In this document: positions 25,257-34,274 of the stretch, one piece after another | Layout: every line of letters begins with the position of its first letter | How positions within the stretch are numbered: the stretch's first letter is position 1 | Notes under the pieces: model-generated | The model's input: only the letters and a program-made list of their open reading frames with translations | What the model was told of the DNA's origin: nothing | Database searches by the model: none | DNA from: Flavobacterium sp. UBA7680 | GTDB lineage: Bacteria; Bacteroidota; Bacteroidia; Flavobacteriales; Flavobacteriaceae | Assembly (NCBI RefSeq): GCF_002482975.1 | Contig: NZ_DLHA01000017.1 | Span: 1 to 64,000 of the forward strand | Reading direction: 5' to 3' | DNA: 64,000 nucleotides | Translations under genes and position numbers: made by a program

Positions 25257-25342
25257 GACAAATCAGGAAAAAAAAATCTTTTTGAGTCAAATTAACCTTT
25301 GAAGAAAAACTATCTTTATTTAAAACATAAAAGAAAATTTAC

Positions 25343-27070
25343 ATGAACATAGCACCTAATATTTTAAACGCTGTAAATGAATGGCTGACACCAACTTTTG
25401 ATCAGGAAACGCAAGCCGCTGTAAAAGAATTAATGACAACATCTCCAAAAGAACTTGAGGAAAGTTTTTATAAAAACCTTGAATTTGGAACTGGTGGTAT
25501 GCGCGGCGTTATGGGCGTAGGAAACAACAGAATTAATAAATATACACTTGGAAAAAATACTCAGGGTTTATCTGATTATTTACATGAGGTTTTTCCAAAC
25601 CAGCCTTTAAAAGTTGTTATTGCTTACGACTGTCGTCACAATAGTAATACTTTGGCAAAAGTTGTTGCTGATGTTTTTTCGGCAAACGGAATTCAGGTTT
25701 ACTTATTCTCAGATTTAAGACCTACTCCGGAATTGTCTTTTGCACTTAAATATTTGGGATGCCAATGCGGAATTGTTCTTACGGCTTCGCACAACCCGCC
25801 AGAATACAACGGATATAAAGTATACTGGCAAGATGGCGGACAAATTGTTCCTCCGCAAGATGCGGCTATAATTAACGTAATCGAAAATTTAGGCTACGAT
25901 AAAATTAAATTCAGCGCAAACGAAAGTTTAATCCAATATATTGATACTGAAATTGATAAAGCATTTGTAAAATCATCTATCGAAAACGCAAGTTTTAATA
26001 CTCCGGCTGAAGCCAAAGACAATCTGCATATTGTTTTTACTTCACTGCACGGAACTTCTATAAAATCTGTTCCTGATACTTTATCTCAGGCGGGTTATAA
26101 AAATGTTCATATTGTACCGGAGCAGGCGGTTCCAGACGGGGATTTCCCAACTGTAAAATCTCCAAATCCGGAAGAGCCTGAGGCTTTGACTATGGCTTTG
26201 GCTCTGGCAGATAAAACAAATTCTGACATCGTTGTGGGTACAGATCCTGATTGCGACCGTTTAGGTGTTGCGGTTAGAAACAACGACGGTAAAATGATTT
26301 TGCTTAACGGAAATCAAACGATGATTTTAATGACTTCTTTCCTTTTAAAACAATGGAAAAAAGCCGGAAAAATTAACGGAAAACAATTTGTGGGTTCGAC
26401 TATTGTTTCGACTCCAATGATGATGGAACTGGCTACAAGCTACGGTGTTGAATGCAAAGTTGGTTTAACCGGATTTAAATGGATCGCTAAAATGATCAAA
26501 GATTTTCCTGAACTTCAGTTTATTGGCGGAGGTGAAGAAAGTTTTGGTTTTATGGTTGGTGATGCTGTTAGAGATAAAGACGCAGTTGCTGCTACTTTAT
26601 TAATATGCGAAGTTGCTGCTCAGGCAAAAGCTGAAGGAAGTTCTGTTTACAAAGAACTTTTACAGCTTTATGTTGAAAATGGTTTCTACAAAGAATATTT
26701 AGTTTCACTGACTAAAAAAGGAATGGAAGGTTTACAGGAAATTAATCAGATGATGATTGATTTACGCGAAAATCCTTTGAAAGAAATCAATGGTCAGCGT
26801 GTGATTATGGTGGAAGATTATGATTCATCTACAGCATTGAATTTATTGACAAATGAAGTAACTGCGATGGATATTCCGAAATCGAATGTATTGATTTATT
26901 ATACAGAAGATGGATCTAAAATTTGTGCAAGACCAAGTGGAACGGAACCTAAAATTAAATTCTACATCAGCGTAAACGCCGAATTAGAATCGGTTTCAGA
27001 TTTCGATGCTGCGGAAAATTTCTTAGACGGAAAAATACAGAATATCATTGCAGACATGCAATTGAAATAA
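25343..27070 (+). CDS. Phosphoglucomutase/phosphomannomutase (phospho-sugar mutase)
   Basis: 575 residues, the long alpha-D-phosphohexomutase form. The phosphoserine loop T-A-S-H-N-P-P-E-Y-N-G-Y-K starts near residue 147 (Ser about 149). The metal loop is D-P-D-C-D-R-L-G near 301. The sugar-binding loop is G-G-G-E-E-S-F-G-F near 396, and the phosphate-binding loop R-P-S-G-T-E-P-K-I-K-F near 530. It interconverts hexose 1- and 6-phosphates in the cytoplasm, feeding glycogen and sugar-nucleotide synthesis. It may share context with the upstream glycosyltransferase, though 86 bp separates them. No defects seen. Confidence 0.94.
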   Translation: MNIAPNILNAVNEWLTPTFDQETQAAVKELMTTSPKELEESFYKNLEFGTGGMRGVMGVGNNRINKYTLGKNTQGLSDYLHEVFPNQPLKVVIAYDCRHNSNTLAKVVADVFSANGIQVYLFSDLRPTPELSFALKYLGCQCGIVLTASHNPPEYNGYKVYWQDGGQIVPPQDAAIINVIENLGYDKIKFSANESLIQYIDTEIDKAFVKSSIENASFNTPAEAKDNLHIVFTSLHGTSIKSVPDTLSQAGYKNVHIVPEQAVPDGDFPTVKSPNPEEPEALTMALALADKTNSDIVVGTDPDCDRLGVAVRNNDGKMILLNGNQTMILMTSFLLKQWKKAGKINGKQFVGSTIVSTPMMMELATSYGVECKVGLTGFKWIAKMIKDFPELQFIGGGEESFGFMVGDAVRDKDAVAATLLICEVAAQAKAEGSSVYKELLQLYVENGFYKEYLVSLTKKGMEGLQEINQMMIDLRENPLKEINGQRVIMVEDYDSSTALNLLTNEVTAMDIPKSNVLIYYTEDGSKICARPSGTEPKIKFYISVNAELESVSDFDAAENFLDGKIQNIIADMQLK

Positions 27071-27107
27071 AAAAACGAGTGACAAGCTCTTTAAATACCT
27101 ATTACAG

Positions 27108-27130
27108 CTGTGCAGAGAATATCTGCACAG
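27108..27130. other. Perfect hairpin after the sugar mutase gene
   Basis: ctgtgcaga (27108-27116), 5-nt loop, tctgcacag (27122-27130). No T-run follows, so it is a weak candidate terminator or 3'-end stabiliser. Confidence 0.5.
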
Positions 27131-27217
27131 TTCATTAAATTTTGATATTTAGAACTCTGGTTTACATTTAGAACAAATGCAAATCAGAGTTTTTTAATAA
27201 AAAAAACTAAAAAAAAA

Positions 27218-27246
27218 TTGAAAACTAATCAATTGGATTAATTTTG
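27218..27246 (+). promoter_or_regulatory. Promoter of the ABC exporter gene (TTG-N18-TAATTTTG)
   Basis: TTG 27218-27220, 18 bases, TAATTTTG 27239-27246; leader of about 95 nt to the start at 27348. Confidence 0.85.
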
Positions 27247-27347
27247 TGCAGTAAAAATTCCCCCAACAAATTAATTATAACCAAAAAAAATATTGCTAAA
27301 ACTCGAAAGAGCAATACCACAGCAGAAAAAATAATATTCAAAAATAA

Positions 27348-29177
27348 ATGAGTAATTTCAAAAAAATAGTTCCTTTTATATATCCGTATAAAAAATATGC
27401 GTTCTTAAACATCTTTTTCAATGTTTTGTATGCACTTTTCAGCACACTTTCGTTTGTTGCTTTAATACCAATGCTTCAGGTTTTATTTGATAAGACAAAG
27501 CAAAACACAGTAAAACCGGTATTTCACGGGATTATGAAAATCCAGCAATACGGCGAAGATTATCTAAGCTACTACATTACAACAACAAAAGGCACACACG
27601 AATCAGGCTATGTTTTATCGATAATGGTAGCCATAATAATTTCGATCTTTTTATTAAAAAACTTAGCCGATTATGCTGCAATGTTTTTTATCACTTTTTT
27701 ACGAAATGGTGTTTTAAGAGATATGCGAAATGCAATGTATAAAAAAACGCTTGAACTGCCTTTGGCTTTTTATTCTGAAAAAAGAAAAGGAGATGTAATT
27801 TCCAGAATTTCTGCTGACGTAAATGAGGTTCAGACTTCGTTTTTGGCAATTTTGGAGCTTATTGTAAAAGAACCTCTGACTATTATTTTCACTATAGTTA
27901 CGATGTTAATTATCAGCCCGAAGTTAACTTTGTTTGTCTTTATATTTATTCCGGTTTCAGGTTATATTATTTCATTAATTGGGAAACAGCTTAAAAAACA
28001 ATCGACAAAAGCACAACAGGAACAAGGTACTTTTTTATCTACAATCGAAGAAACTATTGGTGGATTAAAAGTAGTTAAGGGTTACAACTCTGAAAATTAT
28101 TTCAGTAACGTTTTTCAAAACTCTACAGAGCGTTTTTTCAGTTTATCAAACAGTATTGGTAATCGTCAGAACTTAGCTTCACCAGCGAGTGAATTTATGG
28201 GAATTACAGTAATTGCAATTTTACTTTGGTACGGAGGTCAGATGGTTTTAATTGATAAAACGTTAGACGGTGCTGCTTTTATTGCATACATGGGATTAGC
28301 TTATAATATTCTAACTCCTGCAAAAGCGATTTCTAAAGCTTCATACGGAGTGAAAAGAGGAAATGCCGCTGCAGAACGTGTTCTTGAAATTTTAGATCAG
28401 CACAACCCTATTACAAGCAAAGTTGATGCGATCGAAAAAACAACTTTTGATCATGATATAACCATTCAGCATATCAACTTTAAATATGAAAATGAAAATG
28501 TTTTAAAAGATTTTTCTCTTCAAATTAAAAAAGGACAAACTGTTGCTCTTGTTGGACAATCAGGAAGTGGAAAAAGTACTATTGCTAATTTATTAACCCG
28601 TTTTTATGACGTAAACGAAGGTTCAATTTCTATTGACAATATCAATATTAAAGATATGAATCTGCAATCGCTTCGTAGCTTAATGGGATTGGTAACTCAA
28701 GACAGTATTTTATTTAATGATACGATCAAAGCCAATATTGCATTAGGAAAATTAGACGCTACAGATGATGAAGTTATCGATGCGCTTAAAATTGCCAATG
28801 CGTATGAGTTTGTTAAAGATCTTCCTTTAGGAATCTACACTAACATTGGTGACAGCGGAAACAAACTTTCCGGCGGACAAAAACAACGTTTATCTATTGC
28901 GAGAGCCGTATTGAAAAATCCACCAATTATGATCCTGGATGAAGCAACATCGGCATTAGATACTGAAAGCGAAAAGTTTGTTCAGGTGGCGCTTGAAAAC
29001 ATGATGCAGAACAGAACTTCGATTGTGATCGCGCACCGACTTTCGACTATTCAAAAAGCAGATGTTATTGTGGTAATGCAAAAAGGAAAAATCGTTGAAC
29101 AGGGAACGCATGATCAATTAATTGCACTCAACGGAACTTACAATAAACTTGTAACTATGCAGTCTTTCGAATCTTAA
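27348..29177 (+). CDS. ABC exporter half-transporter (MsbA-like)
   Basis: 609 residues: an N-terminal type I exporter membrane domain with about six helices (about 15-335) and a C-terminal ATPase. Walker A G-Q-S-G-S-G-K-S-T near 403, Q-loop V-T-Q-D near 449, signature L-S-G-G-Q-K-Q-R near 507, Walker B I-M-I-L-D-E-A-T-S-A-L-D near 525 and switch His I-A-H-R-L-S near 560 are all present. Homodimers of this type move lipids or lipid-linked molecules; MsbA flips lipid A-core. The N-terminal extension after helix 1 (about 45-95) is longer than in E. coli MsbA. Single-gene unit with consensus promoter and terminator. Confidence 0.92.
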   Translation: MSNFKKIVPFIYPYKKYAFLNIFFNVLYALFSTLSFVALIPMLQVLFDKTKQNTVKPVFHGIMKIQQYGEDYLSYYITTTKGTHESGYVLSIMVAIIISIFLLKNLADYAAMFFITFLRNGVLRDMRNAMYKKTLELPLAFYSEKRKGDVISRISADVNEVQTSFLAILELIVKEPLTIIFTIVTMLIISPKLTLFVFIFIPVSGYIISLIGKQLKKQSTKAQQEQGTFLSTIEETIGGLKVVKGYNSENYFSNVFQNSTERFFSLSNSIGNRQNLASPASEFMGITVIAILLWYGGQMVLIDKTLDGAAFIAYMGLAYNILTPAKAISKASYGVKRGNAAAERVLEILDQHNPITSKVDAIEKTTFDHDITIQHINFKYENENVLKDFSLQIKKGQTVALVGQSGSGKSTIANLLTRFYDVNEGSISIDNINIKDMNLQSLRSLMGLVTQDSILFNDTIKANIALGKLDATDDEVIDALKIANAYEFVKDLPLGIYTNIGDSGNKLSGGQKQRLSIARAVLKNPPIMILDEATSALDTESEKFVQVALENMMQNRTSIVIAHRLSTIQKADVIVVMQKGKIVEQGTHDQLIALNGTYNKLVTMQSFES

Positions 29178-29202
29178 GACTTACATCATAACCAAACAAT
29201 CT

Positions 29203-29256
29203 ACACAGATTAAGGAAATATTAAAACTCAGTTTAATTTCTTTAATCTGTGTTTTA
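29203..29256 (+). terminator. Intrinsic terminator after the ABC exporter gene
   Basis: Seventeen-bp inverted repeat acacagattaaggaaat / atttctttaatctgtgt with one mismatch, followed by tttatttt on the plus strand. Confidence 0.75.
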
Positions 29257-29289
29257 TTTTATAACTTTAAGTAGTAAAGATTAAAATCA

Positions 29290-29490
29290 AACCGTTGGGC
29301 GTAATCCATAAAAAATAATAATTAAACACATAGAAACATAGACCTTATGTTTTAAAAAAAAGTAAATCAAATAGAAACTTGTTTCTCACACATAGCTATG
29401 TGTTGTTAATGCAAGTGAAACGCCTTTCTTATGTTCAATAATTCTATGTTTCTATGTGTTAAAAATAATTACACCCAACGGGTTAAAATC
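29290..29490. repeat. Inverted-repeat element of the 'cacatagaaacatag' family
   Basis: Most of the 330-bp gap 29178-29508. Outer arms cgttgggcgtaat / attacacccaacg (near 29292 and 29469) and inner arms aaacacatagaaacatag / ctatgtttctatgtgtt (near 29323 and 29445) enclose about 100 bp that includes acgcctttc and acatagctatgt. A second member lies at 63391-63545. No coding capacity. Confidence 0.75.
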
Positions 29491-29508
29491 ATTTAATTCT
29501 TATGGACA

Positions 29509-30210
29509 ATGTATCTTAACAACCCCAACATCAAACTGCCAAACGATCCTGATACTATTGTTTGGAAATATCTTGACCTATCTAAATTTCTTGATTTATT
29601 ACTTTCTAAGAAACTGTTCATGTCACGGTCTGACAAGTTTGAAGATCAATATGAAGGGACTTTTAGTGAACCGACTTATGAAGAGATTAAAAAACTTGCG
29701 GTTGACAATCCTGACTTTTTAAATTATTATAAAACACATCGCGAGCAGGTTGCTGTAAGCAGCTGGCATATTAACGAATACGAATCGTTTGCTATGTGGC
29801 AGATTTTTACTCAAAACAGCGAAGGTTTAGCGATTCAGTCTACAATTGGGAGATTGCAAAAAGCTTTAAAGCCTGAAAATAATTTTGATCAGTATATTGG
29901 CGAAGTAAATTACATCGATTATAAAAAAGAATATATTCCGTTTGAAGATTTGTTCTTTCCTTTTTTATTTAAAAGAAAGAGCTTTCAATACGAACGTGAA
30001 GTCCGTATTCTTACCGATACTTCAAAAAGCGATATCAAACTAAATGACGGAATAAAGATCAATGTCGACATTAATCAATTGATTGAGAAAATATACATTC
30101 ATCCGAAATCTGAAAACTGGTATAAAAAATTGGTAATCGAATTGGTTGAACGCTTAGACTTTGGTTTTGAAATCGAAAAATCTGACTTAGAAAGTGATAT
30201 ATTGATATAA
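29509..30210 (+). CDS. DUF2971 domain protein
   Basis: 233 residues, no signal peptide or membrane segment. DUF2971 traits are visible: the opening V-W-K-Y-L-D-L-S-K-F-L-D-L-L-L-S-K-K-L-F-M-S-R-S-D-K-F-E-D-Q-Y-E-G (residues 18-50), the W-H-x-N-E-Y-E-S-F-A-M-W segment near 85-97, and Y-E-R-E-V-R near 163. DUF2971 proteins are found sporadically across bacteria, often in variable regions; function is unknown. The gene sits between two intergenic repeat elements and is convergent with the EF-hand-like lipoprotein gene. An overlapping frame at 29456-29722 is a shadow. Confidence 0.85.
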   Translation: MYLNNPNIKLPNDPDTIVWKYLDLSKFLDLLLSKKLFMSRSDKFEDQYEGTFSEPTYEEIKKLAVDNPDFLNYYKTHREQVAVSSWHINEYESFAMWQIFTQNSEGLAIQSTIGRLQKALKPENNFDQYIGEVNYIDYKKEYIPFEDLFFPFLFKRKSFQYEREVRILTDTSKSDIKLNDGIKINVDINQLIEKIYIHPKSENWYKKLVIELVERLDFGFEIEKSDLESDILI

Positions 30211-30404
30211 AATTGCTAACGATCTGAGATGCTAAGATTCTAAGTTTTTTTTAGCCACAGATTATACAGATTAAAAGGATTTTTTGCATAGTCTTAAAAA
30301 ATAAAAACGCCCTTTAAAAATTAAGATTTAATTTTTAAAGGGCGTTTTTATATGTATAAAGATTTGAAAATCTTAGAATCTTAGCATCTCAGAACCTTAG
30401 CAAC
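30211..30404. repeat. Intergenic element with 'gatgctaagattctaag' inverted repeats around a terminator
   Basis: ctgagatgctaagattctaa near 30222 and its reverse complement ttagaatcttagcatctcag near 30374 flank the central hairpin. Related copies occur at 48266-48522 and 50806-50886, and the cacagattatacagattaaa tract near 30256 resembles 29203. Non-coding. Confidence 0.75.
30302..30350. terminator. Bidirectional terminator with a 22-bp perfect stem
   Basis: taaaaacgccctttaaaaat... at 30302-30323 pairs perfectly with 30329-30350 across a 5-nt loop, with T-runs on both strands. It serves the convergent DUF2971 and lipoprotein genes. Confidence 0.9.
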
Positions 30405-31124
30405 TTAGATAGGTTTATAACTTTTAACCTCCCATTTTTTAGAAGCTAAGTCGATATAATTGTAATGTAAAACATCGTTTTTATCGAATTGACCGTTTTG
30501 GTTCGTGTCTTCAATAGTTCTAAAATACAAACGGTTTTTAGATTCAATCAAGTTCCAGTCAACTAATTCCTGAAGATCTGCTGAGACTTTTGTAAAGTTT
30601 TCTCCGCTGATATCGCTTAAATATAAAGTTTTAATATCGCTGGTATCAATTTTTCCGTCTTTGTTGGTATCAGAATCTGTTAAAGTATACACCATAACTT
30701 TATTTTTAGTTTTATCTGCAACGGTTTTTAAATACGTTGCTGTTAAAATCAAAACAGGTTTATCTGATAAAGCATGAATCGAATCTGAATCAGTTTTTTG
30801 AAATTTCAGGTTTTGCAAATATCCTGTAATTTCATATTCGCCTAAGTTAGAGATTGTAAAACTTACATCGTTTACGCTTGAAGATCCATAACGCGCTTTT
30901 GAACCTTTTTCAAAAACTCTTAAATCTCCAACCGGATGAATTAAATAATCTGTTCCTTCCATTTGAATAGGCAGATCAGCAACTTCAATCTGAGTCGAAT
31001 CTGTTTTCGTAACACTTACTTTATTTGACACATCGTAACTTACTTTTGGCTTTTTAACTTCTTCACGACAGCTAATTAAGGTTCCAACAATTGCTAAGGC
31101 TATATATTTAAAGTACTTTTTCAT
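30405..31124 (-). CDS. Lipoprotein with EF-hand-like calcium-binding loops, hypothetical
   Basis: The start at 31124 (MKKYFKYIALAIVGTLISC) gives a lipoprotein signal with the lipobox L-I-S-C. The alternative ATG at 31148 lies inside a TATATTTG minus-7 element (31153-31146) and is rejected. The 239-residue precursor has two loops fitting the Dx(N/D)xDGxxD pattern: D-T-N-K-D-G-K-I-D-T-S-D near 160 and D-T-N-Q-N-G-Q-F-D-K-N-D near 215, as in EF-hand or dockerin-like repeats. Probably a surface or periplasmic calcium-binding lipoprotein. It is the last gene behind the M23-TonB run, with its own likely promoter inside the preceding gene's 3' end. Confidence 0.78.
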   Translation of the reverse strand: MKKYFKYIALAIVGTLISCREEVKKPKVSYDVSNKVSVTKTDSTQIEVADLPIQMEGTDYLIHPVGDLRVFEKGSKARYGSSSVNDVSFTISNLGEYEITGYLQNLKFQKTDSDSIHALSDKPVLILTATYLKTVADKTKNKVMVYTLTDSDTNKDGKIDTSDIKTLYLSDISGENFTKVSADLQELVDWNLIESKNRLYFRTIEDTNQNGQFDKNDVLHYNYIDLASKKWEVKSYKPI

Positions 31125-31153
31125 CGACAAATTATATTCAATTATCAAATATA

Positions 31154-31801
31154 CTATTTTTGATTGTAATTTTTGTTTTTATTGAATTTTACTAGTGCGA
31201 AGATATTTAAAAGCACCATTCCGAAGTAAGCTAAAAATAAAACCCAATTCTTTTTATACAAAGACAAATTATGTTGTAATTTTCTTTTTAGCGCTTGTTC
31301 TAAGAAATATTCTCTATTAACTTCTCCATAAGAACACGTAAAAGGAACTATTGCCTTTAAGTCTTTTTTAGGCTTAGGTTTAGGCATCATAAAAACCAAA
31401 AAATCATTATCATTTTGAATAAATATAGGAATCTTTTCTATTGCAAAAAAGTCTAAAAGCCTAATGTATACTTCATAGCGCATTTCATTCCCTAAATGAA
31501 TCTTAATACCATTTATAGTATCGTGTTCTCGCTTCATTTTTCTTAAAGCAAATTGAAGATCATTCAATTTTGGTTTTTCTAAATCTTCCGTATTATTTAA
31601 AATAAATACATGATAATTCCTCTTGATTGCTAAAAGCGCCTCTTTCTGGCTAGAATCTGGTAAACTTATATTTATACTGCCTTCAACCTTAAAAGCATCG
31701 ACTTTATAAAAATGATAAAAACAAAACAAAGGGATTAAAACCAAAGAAATCATTCCCGGAACGTAAAAAATTTTCTTTCTCTTTTCACGTTTTGCGATCA
31801 T
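31154..31801 (-). CDS. Two-helix membrane protein, unrecognised
   Basis: 215 residues. A basic N-terminus (K-R-E-K-R-K-K) precedes one membrane helix at about 12-30; a soluble region of about 150 residues follows (V-E-G-S-I-N-I-S-L-P-D-S-S-Q, basic M-P-K-P-K-P-K-K segment near 140), then a second helix at about 187-205 and a Lys/Asn-rich tail. The middle region is weakly reminiscent of ExbD-like periplasmic domains, with an N-terminal helix and paired strands, but I cannot claim homology. Its ATG overlaps the stop of the TonB receptor gene (ATGA), so translation is coupled and the two probably work together. Confidence 0.7.
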   Translation of the reverse strand: MIAKREKRKKIFYVPGMISLVLIPLFCFYHFYKVDAFKVEGSINISLPDSSQKEALLAIKRNYHVFILNNTEDLEKPKLNDLQFALRKMKREHDTINGIKIHLGNEMRYEVYIRLLDFFAIEKIPIFIQNDNDFLVFMMPKPKPKKDLKAIVPFTCSYGEVNREYFLEQALKRKLQHNLSLYKKNWVLFLAYFGMVLLNIFALVKFNKNKNYNQK

Positions 31802-34263
31802 AATCTCGCATTCAGTTTTATATTAAAAACTCTCGAAGTCATATAATTTGGAATCGCGTACTGGTTTTTAGAATACACATCGCGAACCCAGGTATTTGTA
31901 ATTGCATTTTGATTATTAAAAAGATTGAAAATTTCCAATCCAACAGCTAATTCTTTGAAGTTTTTTAACCAACTTGTTTTAGAACTCTGTGTGCTGCTGT
32001 CTACAAAAACTTTAGCAAAACCAATATCAGCTCTTCTATAATCGTTTAATCTGTTTTGATACAAATACGGATCAGAATATGCTGGAGCGCCGCCTGGCAA
32101 ACCTGTATTGTAAACTACATTAAGATAAACTTTTACACTTGGAATATTCGGCATATAATCCTGAAACAACATCGCAAATTTTAAACGTTGATCTGTCGGA
32201 CGAGCGATGTAACCTTTGTTTTCGTAATTTTCTTCTGTTTTTAAATACCCAAAACTCACCCACGATTCTGTTCCCGGCACAAATTCTCCGTTCAATCTAA
32301 AATCTAAACCTTGAGCATAAGCTTTTGCATTATTATTTGCAACATATCGAATGCGGACATTATCAATTGAATACACATTTACATCCGAAAGGGATTTATA
32401 ATAAAGCTCCGTCACCCATTTAAAAGGGCGGTTCCACATTTTAAAATTATAGTCATTTCCTAATACAACATGAACCGCTTCCTGCGCTTTTACATTTGGA
32501 TTTACAACGCCATCCAAATCACGAAGTTCTCTGTAAAATGGCGGTTGATGGTATAATCCTCCCGAAATCCTGAAAACCATATCACGATCCCAATCTGGTT
32601 TTATAGCAAACTGCGCACGCGGACTTACTACAAACTGATTTTTTCCTTCTTCTATAGCTCCAGTAACATTCCAGCTTTGAAAACGAGCTCCGATGTGATA
32701 CCAAATTTGGCTTGAACCCAATTCTGACTGTTTGTTCCATTGTGCGTAACCGGAAAATCTATTGATCGTATTAAAATTTGTAGCACGAATATCCTGATAA
32801 GGTAAAAGCGGGCCTGTATAAGGCGAATACGGCTGATTATTTTCTGGCAGAATAACCAACGGCGGATTTATAGAAAACCCTGCAGAATCAATCATCTCCC
32901 ACTCTACTATTCTATCTCGAATTGATTCTCTGGTGTATTTTAATCCAAATTCCAACTGGCTTTCTTTCCAGTCTTTAAAACCTTTAATTTCGGCATTTGC
33001 AATTAAAGCATCTAAATCATTTCGGGCGTGATTTAACTGCGAACCAATTCCACGTGTAAAATCGATTGACGACGCATCTGTTGGATTTTCTGCATTAACA
33101 TTTCCTAAACGATATTGGGCTAAAATATCAAAATGTTCTTTTTCTGTGGTATGAAATAACGAACCAATAAATTTTAAAGTCAGCGAAGGCGAAACTTTAT
33201 AAGTTGTTTTAAAAGCGCCAAAATAAGTATCATATTGATCTTTTTCCTGACCTTCGTAATAAACCGCTAAAGCCATTGGTTGATCAATAGTTCCAAATTT
33301 GGTTTCGCGGGTTAAAGGCTGATACAAATATTTGTTCTGCGAAATATTTCCTAAAAAGCTAACCTGCCATTTTTCAGAAATATCATAATTTATATTGGTT
33401 TGAATATCAGCAAAAGTTGGTGTGTAATTCGTCTGCGTATCCTGACTGTTTACCAATAAACTATTGTTGCGATAACGAACTCCGGTCACTGCCGACCATT
33501 TTTTATTTTTCGAAACTAAATCTACAGAAGCACTTCCGCCTAAAAAACTTGCTTCAAGCGAAGCCCCAAACTGAGTTGGTTTTCTATAGGTAATATCTAA
33601 AACAGATGATAATTTATCTCCAAATTTTGCCTGAAATCCTCCTGCAGAGAAATCAACGTTTTGAACCAAATCTGTATTGGTAAAACTCAATCCTTCCTGC
33701 TGTCCTGAACGAATTAAAAACGGACGATAAACTTCGACTTCGTTTACATACACTAAATTTTCGTCATAATTTCCGCCTCGAACTGCATATTGCGTACTTA
33801 GTTCATTATTTGAATTTACGCCGGGAAGTGTTTTTAGAATATTTTCGATACCGGCATTTGCTCCGGGAATCTTTTTTATAGTAGCAGCATCAACAGTTGT
33901 AATTCCCTGAACTCGTTTTTTATTTCGGGAAGAAACAAAAACTTCTCCCATTTGTTCCTGAGAATTATTCATGACAGGATTAAAAACAAAAACTTCATCT
34001 GGTTTTAAAGTAACCGTAAGGCTGATCATTTTTAATGAGATATGTGTAAAAATGATCGAAGTTTTTTTATTCGAAATTACATCAATTTCAAAAAAACCAT
34101 TTGCATCAGATTGTGTATTGTTTTTACCCGAAGTTATATTGACATTCGAAACAGGATGATTTTCATTATCTAAAATAATACCTTTTACATGAGCATTTTG
34201 AGCAAATGAAATACAAGTAAAGCACAAGAAAAGTAAAGCGAATATTAACCTGTTTTTATTCAA
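31798..34263 (-). CDS. TonB-dependent receptor with carboxypeptidase-regulatory-like domain
   Basis: 821 residues. Signal peptide about 1-21 (ending C-I-S-F-A-Q). Residues 24-105 form the CarboxypepD_reg-like beta-sandwich found in Bacteroidota TonB receptors (H-V-K-G-I-I-L-D, S-D-A-N-G-F-F-E-I). The plug domain follows (about 110-230; I-P-G-A-N-A-G-I-E-N-I-L-K-T-L-P-G-V, A-V-R-G-G), then a beta-barrel to residue 821. No SusD partner is next to it, so it is not a typical polysaccharide locus. It lies 11 bp after the M23 peptidase gene and overlaps the following membrane-protein gene. Ligand unknown; peptide or cell-wall fragments would fit the context (inference). Confidence 0.92.
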   Translation of the reverse strand: MNKNRLIFALLFLCFTCISFAQNAHVKGIILDNENHPVSNVNITSGKNNTQSDANGFFEIDVISNKKTSIIFTHISLKMISLTVTLKPDEVFVFNPVMNNSQEQMGEVFVSSRNKKRVQGITTVDAATIKKIPGANAGIENILKTLPGVNSNNELSTQYAVRGGNYDENLVYVNEVEVYRPFLIRSGQQEGLSFTNTDLVQNVDFSAGGFQAKFGDKLSSVLDITYRKPTQFGASLEASFLGGSASVDLVSKNKKWSAVTGVRYRNNSLLVNSQDTQTNYTPTFADIQTNINYDISEKWQVSFLGNISQNKYLYQPLTRETKFGTIDQPMALAVYYEGQEKDQYDTYFGAFKTTYKVSPSLTLKFIGSLFHTTEKEHFDILAQYRLGNVNAENPTDASSIDFTRGIGSQLNHARNDLDALIANAEIKGFKDWKESQLEFGLKYTRESIRDRIVEWEMIDSAGFSINPPLVILPENNQPYSPYTGPLLPYQDIRATNFNTINRFSGYAQWNKQSELGSSQIWYHIGARFQSWNVTGAIEEGKNQFVVSPRAQFAIKPDWDRDMVFRISGGLYHQPPFYRELRDLDGVVNPNVKAQEAVHVVLGNDYNFKMWNRPFKWVTELYYKSLSDVNVYSIDNVRIRYVANNNAKAYAQGLDFRLNGEFVPGTESWVSFGYLKTEENYENKGYIARPTDQRLKFAMLFQDYMPNIPSVKVYLNVVYNTGLPGGAPAYSDPYLYQNRLNDYRRADIGFAKVFVDSSTQSSKTSWLKNFKELAVGLEIFNLFNNQNAITNTWVRDVYSKNQYAIPNYMTSRVFNIKLNARL

Positions 34264-34274
34264 AGATTTGGATT

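Noticed and set aside
29456..29722. 88-codon frame overlapping the DUF2971 gene
   Set aside because: Different frame of the same DNA; the DUF2971 frame has recognisable family motifs and full length.
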